Origin: JAOTVV01 sp041602035
GTDB taxonomy: Bacteria; Gemmatimonadota; Gemmatimonadetes; Gemmatimonadales; GWC2-71-9
Direction of reading: 5' to 3'
Assembly: GCA_041602035.1 (NCBI GenBank)
Contig: JBFIHA010000003.1
Coordinates: 124,001 to 188,000, forward strand
DNA length: 64,000 bases
This document shows positions 57,801 to 64,000 of the stretch, piece by piece; position 1 is the stretch's first letter; each line of letters opens with the position of its first letter. The notes below the pieces were generated by a model. The model made no database searches, was not told the origin of the DNA, and saw only the letters and a program-made list of their open reading frames with translations. The position numbers and the translations under genes were made by a program.

Positions 57801-58328
57801 CAGCGCCGTGACGCCGCCGAGCGCGCCCGAGAGGCGCTTCAAGCGCGGTCGCTCGATGCGCCTTCCATAGTCGATGCCGGCACACTCCTCGACCGCGCGT
57901 TCGACCAGCCGCTCGACCAGGCGACGGGAAGCCGCCAAGTGTTCGACTCGGCCGGGATCTCCGCCGAACTCCACCGCGCCGAGCACCAATCCTCGGAGCG
58001 AGGGCTCGTGTTCTTCCAGGTACAGCGCCACCTGCTCGTCGGACACCCGGCGGGTGAGTGGCACGATGAGAAACCGGACGGCGAGTGCGGCGATCGACCC
58101 GTAGGCGATCACGCGGAACAGGGTGATAGCCATACCGCTGAATCGGAAGTAATCGAGGCCGTACGCGCTGAAGAGGAACACCGCGAGCCCGGCACCGGTC
58201 GTGATGGCGAGTCCGTGGAGGGCTACACGCAGTCGCCAGCGAGCGCGCACCGACCGGACGATCGCCGAGAGCGTTTCGGGGCGACGTTTGGTGGATGGTG
58301 ACGACGAGAACAGTGAGAGCATCGTCAT
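54882..58328 (-). CDS. DUF4175 family membrane protein with long coiled-coil
   Basis: 1148 residues. Three N-terminal helices (about 34-53, 67-90, 168-185) are followed by immunoglobulin-like beta domains (about 195-520) and then more than 550 residues of Arg/Glu/Gln-rich heptad sequence, predicted as an extended coiled coil broken by Gly/Pro-rich loops. The domain order matches DUF4175 proteins. They occur beside MoxR, DUF58 and vWA genes, as here, and are thought to act in envelope stress or complex assembly, but this is inference. It is the last gene of the operon, six bases after the vWA gene. Confidence 0.85.
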   Translation of the reverse strand: MTMLSLFSSSPSTKRRPETLSAIVRSVRARWRLRVALHGLAITTGAGLAVFLFSAYGLDYFRFSGMAITLFRVIAYGSIAALAVRFLIVPLTRRVSDEQVALYLEEHEPSLRGLVLGAVEFGGDPGRVEHLAASRRLVERLVERAVEECAGIDYGRRIERPRLKRLSGALGGVTALSAALFLLQPGFVAHSAPFLLTPWSTGDGDSPYAIAVHPGDTVLARGADLKITAELENFTADRVEIALRRGGSTDWDRWPMTADDESGSFDFLAFNIDSVTEYLVEAGGVRSAIHRIDVVDLPYVDRIDLLYRFPAYTGLSERTEEDGGDIAAITGTEVTLTVIPTMPVMSGALVIDERDTVALATGPDGLIGTLRIERTGSYRVLLQGEGRTPVVGSPDYYIDVLVDQPPTLRFTAPGRDISVTSIDEVFVEVAAEDDYGVGRVELRYSVNGEQEQGVTLYRGTRTPPQLTAGHTFYLEEIDLEPGDFLSYYARATDANRVDGTQTATTDIYFLEIRPFDRRYRQAEAQGGEGGAGSGGEVGELSSRQRQIVAATFKIVRDSTQLPTDEVRENLATLALAQGRLREEVQTLVDRMESRRVVQLDSTFRAVAEALPNAVVAMQEAEEQLGQRRPQDALSPEQRALQFLQRAEAAFREREVTRGGNQQGGGGQSASADDLADLFDLEMDKLRNQYEQVDRGERRETSQQVDEILEKLRELARRQQQENERMRAQMQNQGGSGGSVAQRRLAEETEEAARRLERLSRDQSRPDLEQTARRLREAAEAMRRAAAARNADGTARGQSALDDLRDARRRLEQSRSAGREDEIRDALRRAERLSEQQQDVRRDVDRLEEAGPARDEQVRRLVERKDEMADEVRDLEAQLTELARAMREEQPDAARRLNETAREARDQRLADKILFSRGVVQDRSTEYARNFEEQIGTDLDNLEEGVRNALDAVGESREQRLGRSLDRARELVNALESLDERLRTATEPQETGRQGAEPPQPGQNPPEGQGGEQSEAEQTAPQGVPRGGGTGQISPDDMRQFRGELGRRRNELAELRRELEDEDVDASQLDRIVRGLGTLQNRGALGDPRGLERLQQEIIAGLKEFEFSLRRELAGSDQERLFLSGSDDVPEAYRQLVEEYYKALSRNRR

Positions 58329-58334
58329 ACCTCG

Positions 58335-60434
58335 TCAGCTCGCGAGACGGGAGAGTCGGCTCGCCACGCCGGTCTCCGCCAGGAGGAGGAGCAGGGCCGC
58401 TCCTAGAAGGTACCACCAGAGGCCCTGTCGACGTTCCCTCTCCACCGGGGTCAGCGTGGCGGCCAGGCTGGCGGCGCGGTCGGTCGCCGTCCCGCGCGGC
58501 GCGATGGCGCCGAGTAGCTGCTCGGGATCCAACTGTTCGAGATCGGCCTCCGCCACGTCCGGATTGACCGCCAGCACCGCGGTCTCCCCATCGCTCCCTC
58601 CCGTCAGCGGTCGCACCACGTAGAACCCGCTTTCGGTGAGTGGTACGGGTCGCTCGACCTCCGACGGCCGAATCACGGTGCGCTCGCCGGACGGGCTCTC
58701 CGCGACGAGGTCGGATTCGGGCTCCACCTGCCGTATCGGGCCCCATGACCGATCGGTCAGCTGGGTCCCAATGTCGACGACCTGCCCCGCGAGGTGGGAT
58801 GCCGGGCGGGGGCGGTACCGTGCCAGATGCCAGGCAGTCTGATGGACGAAGGGCAAAAAGACGGGTTGCACGGGCAAATCGTTCCACTGGTTTGTCACAT
58901 CGGTCGTCCACACCATGGCCCGCCCATCCTCAACGGGCACCTCGACCAGCGCCGGCGCGCCGTCGTCGAAGCGAGCCAGGACCGTCGCGTCGACCGGGGC
59001 CTCGTATGACCGGTAGCGGAAGAACCGTGCGGCCGAGAAGTCTCCGCTTCGAGGGGCACCGAACGGTTCGAAGACGGAATGGCTGTAGTCGAGGACGCTG
59101 ACGGAGCCGCCGCGGCTACCCGGTAGATCGATGATCCGCCCCGAGACGGTTCCGAGCGATCGCGCCGTCTCGCTGGTCCACAGCCCGTCGCCGCCCCGCG
59201 GTCCGAGGATCACCAGGAGCCCGCCACCGTCACGCAGGAAGCGGTCCAGTGCGCGGCCGACGGCGCCCCGAGGGTAGGGTGCATCGAACAGCACCACCAT
59301 GCCGATATCGTCGAGGTCGGTGGCGGTAAGCTGGGTCGCCGACCGCACGCGCACCTCGAACGCGGGATCGGAGCCGAGCGCGAGTGCCTGCCGTAGGTAG
59401 AGGAGGTCACCAGCCGTTGCCGCCGGATGGCGCACGACGACAATGGGAACCGCTCGTGGAGGCGAGACGGTGAAGCGGAACACATCATCCTCAGGGAGGG
59501 CGTCAGGGCTGAGACGGACCGTGCCTCGGGTGGGTCGGTCTGGCAGCGGTGCCGGATCGAATCGTACGGTTTCGGCGCCGCCTGCCGGAAGGTCCACGGT
59601 GCGCTGCTGCACGGCCTGCCCTTCGATTTCCAGCCGCACGGTTCGACCGTTCGACGCCAGCGGGCCGGGGTTCACAATCCGGGCGGACAGGGTGAGGCGG
59701 GGACGGGTGGCGTCTCGTGTCTGATCGAACAGAACGCCCGCGACGGCGGCGTTCTCGGCGTGGGCCATCCCGACGTTTACGGGCGTGATCTCGGTGCCGT
59801 CAGGCAGACGCACGTCCACCTGACCGTCCCAGCCGTGCCGCTGGAAGTCGGTGATCAACACGGTCTCCCGGCGCGGCAGGTCGGACGCGTCGAGGATGTC
59901 ACGTGCGAGCTCGAGGGCCGGACCGAACCGAGTGCCGGAAGACGACGGGCGGGCGCGATCGACGATCGCGTGCAAGGCTGTGGGATCGGCCGTCGGCAGA
60001 TTCGCCGCCTCGGCGCGGTCGGTGAACAGGACGAGTGTCGCCCGGTCGTCGGGCGCGAGTCCGTCGATCGTCCGATGGGCCGCCGCGGTGGCCTCCGCCC
60101 AACGATCGCCGTACCCCATACTGTACGAGCGGTCGAGCAGCACGACGACCTCGCGGGCGGTGCCGAGTGCCGCAAGCCCGATGGTTCCCCGGTTCCACAA
60201 CGGACGGGCAAAGGCCGCTACCACCAGCGCGATGGCCGCCACGCGCAGCAACAAGAGTGGCCAGTGACGGATGCGCTGCCGGCGCACCGTACGGAACGGT
60301 ACCCGCCGGAGGAACATCAACGACGGGAAGCGCACCGTCTCGCGCCGCTCTCGGTGGGTGAGGTGCACGAGAATGGGGATCGCGATCGCCAACGTGCCGG
60401 CCAGGAACAACGGGGCGAGGAACATGACGCTCAT
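58335..60434 (-). CDS. BatA/vWA-domain membrane protein
   Basis: 699 residues. Two N-terminal helices (about 5-24 and 58-78) with a RRERRETVRFPSLMFL segment (BatA domain), a von Willebrand A domain with metal-ion site DRSYS (D102-x-S-x-S) and TDF downstream, a central beta region, a glutamine-amidotransferase-like section (about 380-480, GGGLLVILGPRGGD), and a C-terminal helix (about 672-690). The start overlaps the DUF58 stop (ATGA). Together with MoxR and DUF58 it forms the known MoxR-vWA type complex. Confidence 0.85.
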   Translation of the reverse strand: MSVMFLAPLFLAGTLAIAIPILVHLTHRERRETVRFPSLMFLRRVPFRTVRRQRIRHWPLLLLRVAAIALVVAAFARPLWNRGTIGLAALGTAREVVVLLDRSYSMGYGDRWAEATAAAHRTIDGLAPDDRATLVLFTDRAEAANLPTADPTALHAIVDRARPSSSGTRFGPALELARDILDASDLPRRETVLITDFQRHGWDGQVDVRLPDGTEITPVNVGMAHAENAAVAGVLFDQTRDATRPRLTLSARIVNPGPLASNGRTVRLEIEGQAVQQRTVDLPAGGAETVRFDPAPLPDRPTRGTVRLSPDALPEDDVFRFTVSPPRAVPIVVVRHPAATAGDLLYLRQALALGSDPAFEVRVRSATQLTATDLDDIGMVVLFDAPYPRGAVGRALDRFLRDGGGLLVILGPRGGDGLWTSETARSLGTVSGRIIDLPGSRGGSVSVLDYSHSVFEPFGAPRSGDFSAARFFRYRSYEAPVDATVLARFDDGAPALVEVPVEDGRAMVWTTDVTNQWNDLPVQPVFLPFVHQTAWHLARYRPRPASHLAGQVVDIGTQLTDRSWGPIRQVEPESDLVAESPSGERTVIRPSEVERPVPLTESGFYVVRPLTGGSDGETAVLAVNPDVAEADLEQLDPEQLLGAIAPRGTATDRAASLAATLTPVERERRQGLWWYLLGAALLLLLAETGVASRLSRLAS

Positions 60435-61324
60435 CAGCGGACCCGTCGGAGGCGCTCGCGCCGCGACAGATAGTCGAACAGCACGTGGTCGAGCGGTTTC
60501 GCGATGTCCACCTGGCAGTAGTCGATCTGACTCCGGTTCATGCGCTCGGTGAGCGTGCCGAGGTGGCCGCGCAGGAGCATGCGGTACTCCTCGCGGAGCG
60601 TTTCGGGAACCACCGGGATGCGTTCGGCTGTTTCGAGGTCTTCGAACGGGGCCGCTGCGTCGAACGGAAACTCGATCTCCGTCGGATCGAGCAGATGGAA
60701 CACGATGACGTCGTTACCTTTGTGCCGCAGGCGGTCGAGCGCGCGCATGATCGTGTCGGGCTCCTCGTACAGGTCGGAGATGAGCACGAGGAGGCTGCGG
60801 CGGCGTACGCTCTCCGCCACCTTGAGGAGCGGAGCCTCGAAACTGCCGGGGCCACGCGCCTCGATCCGGTCGAGCGTGTGCAGCACGATCTCGAGATGCT
60901 TGGCGGAGCTCGGGACGTACTCCTCGATGGTCTCGGCGAACGTGATGATGCCGACTCGGTCGCGCTGCCGCCGGGAAAAGTAGCTGAGACACGCTGCCAG
61001 GTACCGGCCATAGTCCAACTTGGTGATGCCGCCGCTGCCGTACGCCATGGAGCTCGACACGTCGAACAGTACCAGGAAGTTCGCGTTGGTGTCGGCCTCG
61101 AACTCCTTCACGTAGAACCGATCGGTACGTCCGAAGACGCGCCAGTCGACTCGACGAATGTCGTCGCCCGGCATGTACGGTCGATGCTCCGCAAAGTCCA
61201 CCGAGAGCCCGAAATACGGGGAGTGGTGCAGGCCGTTGATGAAGCCGTCTACCACGGTTCGGGCCAGGAGCTCCAAGTTGGAGATCCGCCCCAGTACGTG
61301 CGGGTCGAGAAATCGAGTGGTCAC
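60434..61324 (-). CDS. DUF58 domain protein (vWA-like)
   Basis: 296 residues from GTG 61324. The DUF58 block is clear: FAEHRPYMPGDDIRRVDWRVFGRTDRFYVKEFE, followed by a vWA-type fold with FDVSSSMAYG (D88-V-S-S-S) as metal site and LVLISDLYEEPD. DUF58 proteins pair with MoxR ATPases as chaperone-like partners. It overlaps the genes on both sides. Confidence 0.9.
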   Translation of the reverse strand: MTTRFLDPHVLGRISNLELLARTVVDGFINGLHHSPYFGLSVDFAEHRPYMPGDDIRRVDWRVFGRTDRFYVKEFEADTNANFLVLFDVSSSMAYGSGGITKLDYGRYLAACLSYFSRRQRDRVGIITFAETIEEYVPSSAKHLEIVLHTLDRIEARGPGSFEAPLLKVAESVRRRSLLVLISDLYEEPDTIMRALDRLRHKGNDVIVFHLLDPTEIEFPFDAAAPFEDLETAERIPVVPETLREEYRMLLRGHLGTLTERMNRSQIDYCQVDIAKPLDHVLFDYLSRRERLRRVR

Positions 61325-62349
61325 ATCCCCGACTTTGGCTCGGGCACCGCTTCCAGCAGCCGGTCGATCAGATGATCCGTCGAGATCCGCTCCGACTCTG
61401 CATGGAAGTTCTTGAGGATGCGATGGCGCAGCACGGGATGCGCCAACGAGCGAATGTCATCAAACGTGACGTGCACGCGCCCGTCCATCAGGGCGCGGGC
61501 CTTGGCGCCCAGCACCAAATACTGCGCTGCCCGCACGCTCGCCCCGTAGGAGACCCACTTCTCGATGAAGTCGAGCGTCCCATTGGGGTTGGGTCGGGTG
61601 GTACGGACCAGGTTCACGGTGTACCGGAGCACGGCATCGGGCACCGGGACCCGGCGCACCAGTTCTTGGAACGCAACGATGTCGCGACCCGTGATGGCAT
61701 GCTCGAACTGATGATCCTGCACGCCGGTGGTGCTGCGCACGACCTCCAGCTCCTCCTCCTCCGGGGAGTAGTCGATGATGATGTTGAACATGAACCGGTC
61801 GAGCTGTGCCTCGGGCAGCGGATAGGTGCCTTCCAGCTCGATCGGGTTCTGGGTCGCAAAGACGAAGAACGGTTCTTCCAGGTCGTACGTCCGTCCCTGC
61901 ACGGTGACACGATGCTCCTGCATCGCTTCGAGCAGGGCGGCTTGTGTCTTGGGCGGGGTCCGGTTGATCTCATCAGCGAGCACGATGTTCGCGAAAATCG
62001 GTCCCGGCATGAACACCATCCGCCGCTGCCCCGTGTCGGGATCCTCCTGGACCAGGTCGGTGCCCGTGATGTCCGACGGCATCAGGTCCGGCGTGAACTG
62101 GATGCGCGAGAACTCGAGATCGAGCACCTCGGCGAACGTACGGATCAAGAGGGTTTTGGCGAGTCCGGGTACCCCGATGATGAGGCTGTTTCCGCCGACG
62201 AAGAGCGACAGCAGGACTTGCTCGACGACCTCATCCTGGCCGACGATGAGCTTCTTGAGCTCGCTCACGACCCGGTCTCGTCCGGCACGGAGGCGATCGG
62301 CGAGGGCGAGGTCGTCGGCGGATTCCAGGGCTATGGGTTGGGTGGTCAT
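61321..62349 (-). CDS. MoxR-family AAA+ ATPase
   Basis: 342 residues. Walker A GVPGLAKT (59-66), Walker B VLADEINRTPPKTQAALLEAMQE, sensor 1 in FATQNPIE and the sensor 2 region are intact; the fold is that of AAA_3 plus lid. MoxR proteins work as ATP-driven chaperones that insert metals or activate vWA partners, here probably the DUF58 and BatA-like proteins downstream. GGAG precedes the ATG. The DUF4159 gene ends ten bases upstream. Confidence 0.94.
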   Translation of the reverse strand: MTTQPIALESADDLALADRLRAGRDRVVSELKKLIVGQDEVVEQVLLSLFVGGNSLIIGVPGLAKTLLIRTFAEVLDLEFSRIQFTPDLMPSDITGTDLVQEDPDTGQRRMVFMPGPIFANIVLADEINRTPPKTQAALLEAMQEHRVTVQGRTYDLEEPFFVFATQNPIELEGTYPLPEAQLDRFMFNIIIDYSPEEEELEVVRSTTGVQDHQFEHAITGRDIVAFQELVRRVPVPDAVLRYTVNLVRTTRPNPNGTLDFIEKWVSYGASVRAAQYLVLGAKARALMDGRVHVTFDDIRSLAHPVLRHRILKNFHAESERISTDHLIDRLLEAVPEPKSGM

Positions 62350-62359
62350 GACGCTCCAG

Positions 62360-63190
62360 TCAGTGGGTCATCGCGTAGACGATGTAGTTGATGCCGAGCT
62401 TGTAGGCCTCGTTCGTGATGTCGATGGGAATGAACCCCCTGTCGGAGAACTCCCATGCGTCGCCGATGTCGTTGTCGTAGTTCGCGATCAGCATGAGTCG
62501 CTTGCTCGGGTCGTTATCGTCGAACACGCCGTAGAAGCTTGACGGGATGAATTGCAGTGGATGGACGAACCCGTCCAGCGACTCGATCTCGTAAAAGGCG
62601 TGGAAGATTGGATGTGACGCATCGAGGCGTACTAACCGATGCTCGGGGAGAACCCGTCGAAGCTGTTCCTCGAAGTTGAACCAATGGGATCCGTCGAAGT
62701 CGTCGAAGATGACGAACCCGCCTTTGAGGAGGTAGGCCCGCAGGGCGGCGGCCTCTTCGTCGGTCTGCGTCCAGTGGCCCGGTTCCGACATGTAGGCGAC
62801 GGGGTACTTGAGTAGTTCGGGATCGTCGACGGCGAGGATGTTGCTTGCGTCGACCGTCACCGATATCGCCGTCAGTTCCGTCAAGATCTTGGTGAAATGA
62901 CGTTCCGCTCGCGGGTAGTCGTGGTCCCACTGGTAGTTCACCCCGCCGAAGAACCCGCCGCCCCGGCCCCAACCGGCCCAGTCCGGCGTGTACCGCAACC
63001 GCACGAACGTGAGGCGGCCGTCGTACGGGACGTTGAACGCCTCGAAGTCGACGTCCGCCGACACCGGTGCCGCACGCTGCCCAAAGCCCCGGCGGCGCTC
63101 CTGGCCGTGCAGTGACGCCGTGGCCACACCGAGGGCCACGGCGGCGAGTAGCGCGGTGCGAAGGCGGCTATCGAGCTTGGCGTGCATCAT
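62360..63190 (-). CDS. DUF4159 family secreted protein
   Basis: 276 residues from ATG 63190, with GGAG five bases upstream; the start lies inside the end of the upstream TPR gene, so translation is coupled. A signal peptide (LLAAVALGVATASLHGQ) is followed by the DUF4159 domain: YTPDWAGWGRGG, then LLKGGFVIFDDFDGSHWF and LVRLDASHPIFHAFYEI. The fold resembles glutamine amidotransferase-like proteins, without the catalytic Cys. It is a regular partner of MoxR/DUF58 clusters. Confidence 0.82.
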   Translation of the reverse strand: MMHAKLDSRLRTALLAAVALGVATASLHGQERRRGFGQRAAPVSADVDFEAFNVPYDGRLTFVRLRYTPDWAGWGRGGGFFGGVNYQWDHDYPRAERHFTKILTELTAISVTVDASNILAVDDPELLKYPVAYMSEPGHWTQTDEEAAALRAYLLKGGFVIFDDFDGSHWFNFEEQLRRVLPEHRLVRLDASHPIFHAFYEIESLDGFVHPLQFIPSSFYGVFDDNDPSKRLMLIANYDNDIGDAWEFSDRGFIPIDITNEAYKLGINYIVYAMTH

Positions 63191-64000
63191 GGATCTCCAA
63201 CAGCAGGTCTTGTGCTTCGCCGAAGTTCGGAGCGATCTCCAGGGCACGCAACACCCAGGTCCGCGCTTGGTCGAGGTCGCGTGCGCCGAAATACGCGTGC
63301 GCCAGCCGGAACAGCGCATCAGCACGGTCCACGGGATCGAGGGCCAGGAGGGCACGGCGCTCACGGACGGCGCGCGGCCACTCCCCGACCGCCTCGGACA
63401 GCTCGGCCAGCCGGCGGTGCGCGGTGACGTCGAGCGGGTAGACGTACATCGCCTTGTCGAGGGCCTCGATTACCCCCGCGCGATCTCCGTGTGCGTCGAG
63501 ATGCGCCGCGAGCGCGAGCAACGCCTCGAGATGTCCGCCGTTCAAGCTGGTGAGCACGCGCAGCTCACTGACCGCGCGCGCCGAATCACCCATCGCGGTG
63601 TATGCACGGGCGAGGTGCCAATAGGGACTCGACACGCCTGCGTATTCCGGGAACAGCTCCTTGGCACGCTCGAGGTAGGTGATGGCTCCGCGAGGATTTC
63701 CTCGTTCCACGAGCATCTGACCCATGGCGAGCTGTGCGACGAAGTCCGTGGGATCTGCCGCGCGGCGGCCGAGGTTCTCCGGCGTGTGTCTGCCTCCGCC
63801 CGCTCCCTCGCCGAGTGGCGCCGCGGCCTTCAGGGCGTCGAGCGGCTGGGCGAACCGATCACGAAGGTAGCGATCGAAGACCGCATCAAACGTGTCGAGG
63901 TCGATGGCAAGCACGGAGCGAAACACCTGGCCCGTGGTTTGGCCGTCGCGATAGGCCCGCAGCATTCGGGTGAACGCCGCAACTCCATGATCGCGTTCGA
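63168..64000 (-). CDS. TPR-rich protein with peptidase MA-like N-terminus, 5' end cut by window edge
   Basis: 276 visible residues; the frame continues beyond base 64000. The first visible part (GVAAFTRMLRAYRDGQTTG, then AIDLDTFDAVFDRYLRDRF) matches the segment that follows the zinc site in peptidase-MA-like proteins. About five tetratricopeptide repeats follow (for example FVAQLAMGQMLVERGNPRGA and PYWHLARAYTAMGDSARAVS). The catalytic HEXXH, if present, lies outside the window. It is the first visible gene of the MoxR operon. Confidence 0.75.
   Translation of the reverse strand, partial: ERDHGVAAFTRMLRAYRDGQTTGQVFRSVLAIDLDTFDAVFDRYLRDRFAQPLDALKAAAPLGEGAGGGRHTPENLGRRAADPTDFVAQLAMGQMLVERGNPRGAITYLERAKELFPEYAGVSSPYWHLARAYTAMGDSARAVSELRVLTSLNGGHLEALLALAAHLDAHGDRAGVIEALDKAMYVYPLDVTAHRRLAELSEAVGEWPRAVRERRALLALDPVDRADALFRLAHAYFGARDLDQARTWVLRALEIAPNFGEAQDLLLEIHDARQAR

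Noticed and set aside
55332..58301. Two long plus-strand open frames (about 458 and 460 codons).
   Set aside because: Both are antisense to the DUF4175 gene and have no recognisable domain or ribosome-binding site. Leucine-rich content comes from reading Arg/Glu codons backwards.

Overview
The window is a GC-rich, densely coded chromosomal stretch from a Gram-negative-type bacterium: it has a TonB-dependent receptor, a TolC-like channel, an RND pump and many lipoproteins. It holds about 54 protein genes in short operons with ATGA/GTGA overlaps and frequent GTG starts. The style of the Ser/Thr kinase (N-terminal kinase domain with a GQGGMATVYLA loop, no PASTA repeats), the secreted M1 and S41 peptidases and the amidohydrolase resemble Gemmatimonadota. 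That assignment is inference from protein character, not from a marker gene. I recognised no rRNA, tRNA, CRISPR array, insertion sequence, prophage or attachment site, and no gene-free stretch longer than about 300 bases.

Layout. 1-7631 (+): a terminal respiratory operon with three c-type cytochromes (the first cut by the window edge, the third fused to an ethylbenzene-dehydrogenase-like domain), a cupredoxin lipoprotein, cytochrome c oxidase subunits II, I, III and IV, and two small membrane proteins. A YcnI/DUF1775-like protein runs convergently at its end. 8201-9492 (+): two unfamiliar genes, the second like a degenerate DUF6036 nucleotidyltransferase. 9537-12973 (-): secreted amidohydrolase, LolA-like lipoprotein and S41 peptidase. 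13158-18271 (+): isoprenylcysteine-methyltransferase-like protein, beta-lactamase-fold hydrolase lipoprotein, small lipoprotein and TonB-dependent receptor. 18323-21789 (-): ABC-2 exporter and M1 aminopeptidase. 21879-27621 (+): secreted PHP-domain lipoprotein, then a MacA/MacB-like set of adaptor, ATPase and two permeases.

27658-33875: a TetR regulator divergent from a fatty-acid beta-oxidation operon in the order fadN-fadA-fadE. Two matching 14-bp palindromes sit over the two predicted promoters, so a lipid-responsive repression circuit can be read from the sequence. 33969-35955 (-): hemerythrin-like protein and a PAS-PAS-GGDEF diguanylate cyclase. 36126-39404 (+): secreted TonB-C-like protein and an SLC12-type cation-chloride transporter. 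39421-47101 (-): an unknown protein, then an operon of RND pump, TolC-like channel, adaptor and type II NADH dehydrogenase. 47271-53147: enolase-superfamily dehydratase, unknown acidic-linker membrane protein, fatty acid desaturase, DUF6483 protein and Ser/Thr kinase. 53158-54791: small lipoprotein and UbiA prenyltransferase. 54882-64000 (-): a MoxR/DUF58/vWA/DUF4175/DUF4159/TPR operon whose first gene is cut by the right edge.

Most of this is recognisable housekeeping and envelope biology. The least explained parts are the cytochrome/EB_dh/cupredoxin arrangement, the gene pair at 8201-9492, the unknown proteins at 39421-40293 and 48304-49779, the C-terminal sensor region of the kinase, and the inverted repeats upstream of it.
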